A stretch of DNA of 7,441 nucleotides from an uncultured Anaerolineales bacterium (lineage in GTDB: Bacteria; Chloroflexota; Anaerolineae; Anaerolineales; UBA11657), in the NCBI GenBank assembly GCA_913040765.1, contig CAJWIA010000065.1, positions 1 to 7,441 on the forward strand. The letters run 5' to 3'. A program made the position numbers and the translations under genes. This document shows positions 6,106-7,441 of this stretch, piece after piece. A model generated the notes under the pieces. That model ran no database searches. It saw nothing but the letters and a program-made list of their open reading frames with translations, and was not told the DNA's origin. Numbering within the stretch: position 1 is the stretch's first letter; every line of letters begins with the position of its first letter.

Positions 6106-7440
6106 TCACTCCTTAAAAGCCACAAATCGACCCCAGCATGAAGCCAACTCCATTCCTTTTTGCACAAAACATCCGATAAAATATCGGCCACTTTCCATAT
6201 TTGCTAATGCACCACCCAAATTTTCAGCATGAACAATACCTTTAGGAAACAAGTTGAGATGCATATCCTGATAATATTGATCTAAAGGATACATTTCATC
6301 CCAATCTTTCCCAAATCGTTCGTTAAGTTTCTTTTCTGCTTCTTCAAAAGTCTTTGGATGAAATACTCTTTGGATAGTATTCATAGGATGTTCCATGGCT
6401 ACATTATCTATACCCAGCCATTTGATTTTCTTTTCGACACACCAATCAGCAAAATCCGGAGATGGGCCAGGATGTTTGATCATATAACGAAACTCATTAG
6501 AGTCTGGGCTATTCCAACCATACTTGTAATACCCAGTCTTTATGATAAGAATGTCGTTCTCATGCACATCTACAACTTCCTCTATCATCTCAGGAGTATA
6601 CACACTAGAATCACTAACCTGATCGGAAATATCTGCCACAGCTCCCGGACCAACCCAATAGTCCAAAGGGGTTTCGCCTATACTTCTACCACTGATGCTA
6701 AAATGTTTTTCACCGTCCATGTGAGTAGCTAGATGAAAGCTGGCCCGACAATTCGCATTGTTTCGACCCATGCCAAAGTTGTGACCTCCAACACGCTTAG
6801 TGTAATCAATACTTAAGGGTATGTAATTCGCCCATTGAGGAGTCTGTACACTAAACGGCAAGGTCATATCCAACATCTCAGCAGTTTCCATAGCAGCAAA
6901 GAAGTTGGATGATTCCATTCCATCAGGCGGCAATATAGCCACTGCACGTGACCACGCTGATTCAACCTCCATAAACGGCAATGGCTGTACCATTACCCAA
7001 GCACGCTGATTGCCAATTTCATTGATTTGCCCACCAAGAGACTCAGCCAATAACATGCCTGATTTTGGCATAGTGACATGTGTTAAATCATAGTACCAAT
7101 CCTGAGGAAACAGTTCATCCCAATCTTTACCGTATGTTTCTTGTGTCATAGTTTGTGCTTTTTCAAATTCTCGTTCATGCATATAACGCAAGTTTGTATT
7201 CATAGGGTGTTCTGCACATCCGCAATCCACACCGATCAACTTTATATTCATATCCATCGCCCAATCAAAGAATTCTGGCGAAGGACCAGGATGACGAAGA
7301 TAATACCCAAATTCTTTGCTTTCTATCCCGCCTTGAGCCGAATCGTTAAGCACATCAGGTTGGTCATAACCATATTTGTGATAACCTGTATTTATTATCA
7401 AAATGTCGCCCGATTTCACTTCCACTCGACTAGTAATCAT
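6106..7440 (-). CDS. Tandem-domain cyclase family metal hydrolase (5' end outside window)
   Basis: The gene runs off the right edge of the window, so only 444 residues are visible and the first Met is internal, not a start. Residues 1-170 are the C-terminal half of one PF04199-type cyclase domain; residues 186-444 are a complete second domain. The family includes kynurenine formamidase and isatin hydrolase, which use bound metal to cleave amides or lactams. Domain 2 has the metal motif H236-LAT-H240-M-D242-GEK-H246 (family form HxGTHxDxPxH) and later His394 and Glu406. Domain 1 keeps the equivalents of the last two (His121, Glu133). The two copies share many blocks, including DILII.TGY.KYG, HPGPSP, EHPMNT and GKDWDE, and both carry a similar 40-odd residue insertion. 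The linker is only about 15 residues, with no stop and no convincing internal ribosome-binding site. It lies 15 nt before the molybdenum-subunit gene and is probably cotranscribed with it. Substrate unknown; ring-opening hydrolysis of the heterocycle is plausible. Confidence 0.85.
   Translation of the reverse strand: MITSRVEVKSGDILIINTGYHKYGYDQPDVLNDSAQGGIESKEFGYYLRHPGPSPEFFDWAMDMNIKLIGVDCGCAEHPMNTNLRYMHEREFEKAQTMTQETYGKDWDELFPQDWYYDLTHVTMPKSGMLLAESLGGQINEIGNQRAWVMVQPLPFMEVESAWSRAVAILPPDGMESSNFFAAMETAEMLDMTLPFSVQTPQWANYIPLSIDYTKRVGGHNFGMGRNNANCRASFHLATHMDGEKHFSISGRSIGETPLDYWVGPGAVADISDQVSDSSVYTPEMIEEVVDVHENDILIIKTGYYKYGWNSPDSNEFRYMIKHPGPSPDFADWCVEKKIKWLGIDNVAMEHPMNTIQRVFHPKTFEEAEKKLNERFGKDWDEMYPLDQYYQDMHLNLFPKGIVHAENLGGALANMESGRYFIGCFVQKGMELASCWGRFVAFKE
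6106..7440 (-). repeat. Internal duplication within the cyclase gene
   Basis: The segment encoding residues 1-170 (7440 to about 6931) repeats, at protein level, the segment encoding residues 285-444 (about 6588 to 6106). Nucleotide identity is patchy; the longest identical stretch I noted is 15 bp, TTCATCCCAATCTTT on the plus strand at 6295-6309 and 7114-7128, encoding the shared KDWDE motif. Copy 1 has an extra stretch of about 10 residues after the KYG motif. The level of divergence indicates an old duplication and not a recent or assembly-generated one. Confidence 0.75.
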
Positions 7441-7441
7441 T

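Noticed and set aside
6358..6732. 124-residue open frame on the plus strand
   Set aside because: Antisense to the conserved domain 2 of the cyclase gene, with no family motif seen; treated as a shadow frame.
6870..6930. Separate gene start for cyclase domain 2 (internal ATGs in the linker)
   Set aside because: No convincing Shine-Dalgarno precedes these ATGs and the frame is continuous from domain 1 with no stop, so a fusion is the simpler reading.
1..7441. CRISPR arrays, tRNA or rRNA genes, insertion sequences
   Set aside because: No regularly spaced repeats, tRNA-like cloverleaf, rRNA segments, transposase-like reading frames or terminal inverted repeats were seen.

Overview
The window is a compact, single-direction gene block. 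Every convincing coding region lies on the minus strand, so transcription runs from high to low coordinates. Base composition is moderately AT-rich by eye. Shine-Dalgarno sequences are strong (AAGGAGG before the permease, AGGAG before the amidohydrolase, AGAGGT before the molybdenum enzyme). This, with the gene content, suggests a bacterium of the Bacillota type, plausibly anaerobic or facultative. The taxonomic guess is an inference; no rRNA or other marker is present.

Layout in transcription order: (1) 7440-6106, a cyclase/kynurenine-formamidase-like metal hydrolase made of two tandem copies of the same domain, cut by the window edge. (2) 6090-3751, the large molybdopterin-binding subunit of a xanthine dehydrogenase/CO-dehydrogenase-type hydroxylase. 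(3) 3749-2841, a DUF2877 protein related to E. coli YlbF/AllH. (4) 2851-1625, a cytosine-deaminase-like amidohydrolase with altered active-site positions. (5) 1443-82, a UraA-type nucleobase permease of the NCS2 family. Genes 1 to 4 are packed tightly (15-nt gap, 1-nt gap, 11-nt overlap) and look like one operon. The permease follows after a 181-nt gap holding an unusual element: two 10-bp direct repeats enclosed by an inverted repeat and followed by a T-run. A perfect 34-bp palindrome at positions 1-34, just past the permease stop, probably closes the transcription unit.

Taken together the genes read as a catabolic cassette for an N-heterocycle. The permease would import a purine, pyrimidine or related compound. 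The molybdenum enzyme would hydroxylate it. The cyclase-family enzyme and the amidohydrolase would open or deaminate it. The DUF2877 protein would act late, as its relative does in allantoin/oxamate carbamoyl metabolism. The actual substrate cannot be read from the sequence. The three most unusual points are the tandem cyclase fusion, the amidohydrolase that has lost a canonical metal-binding His while keeping the rest of the site, and the molybdenum subunit with no FAD or iron-sulfur partner visible here.
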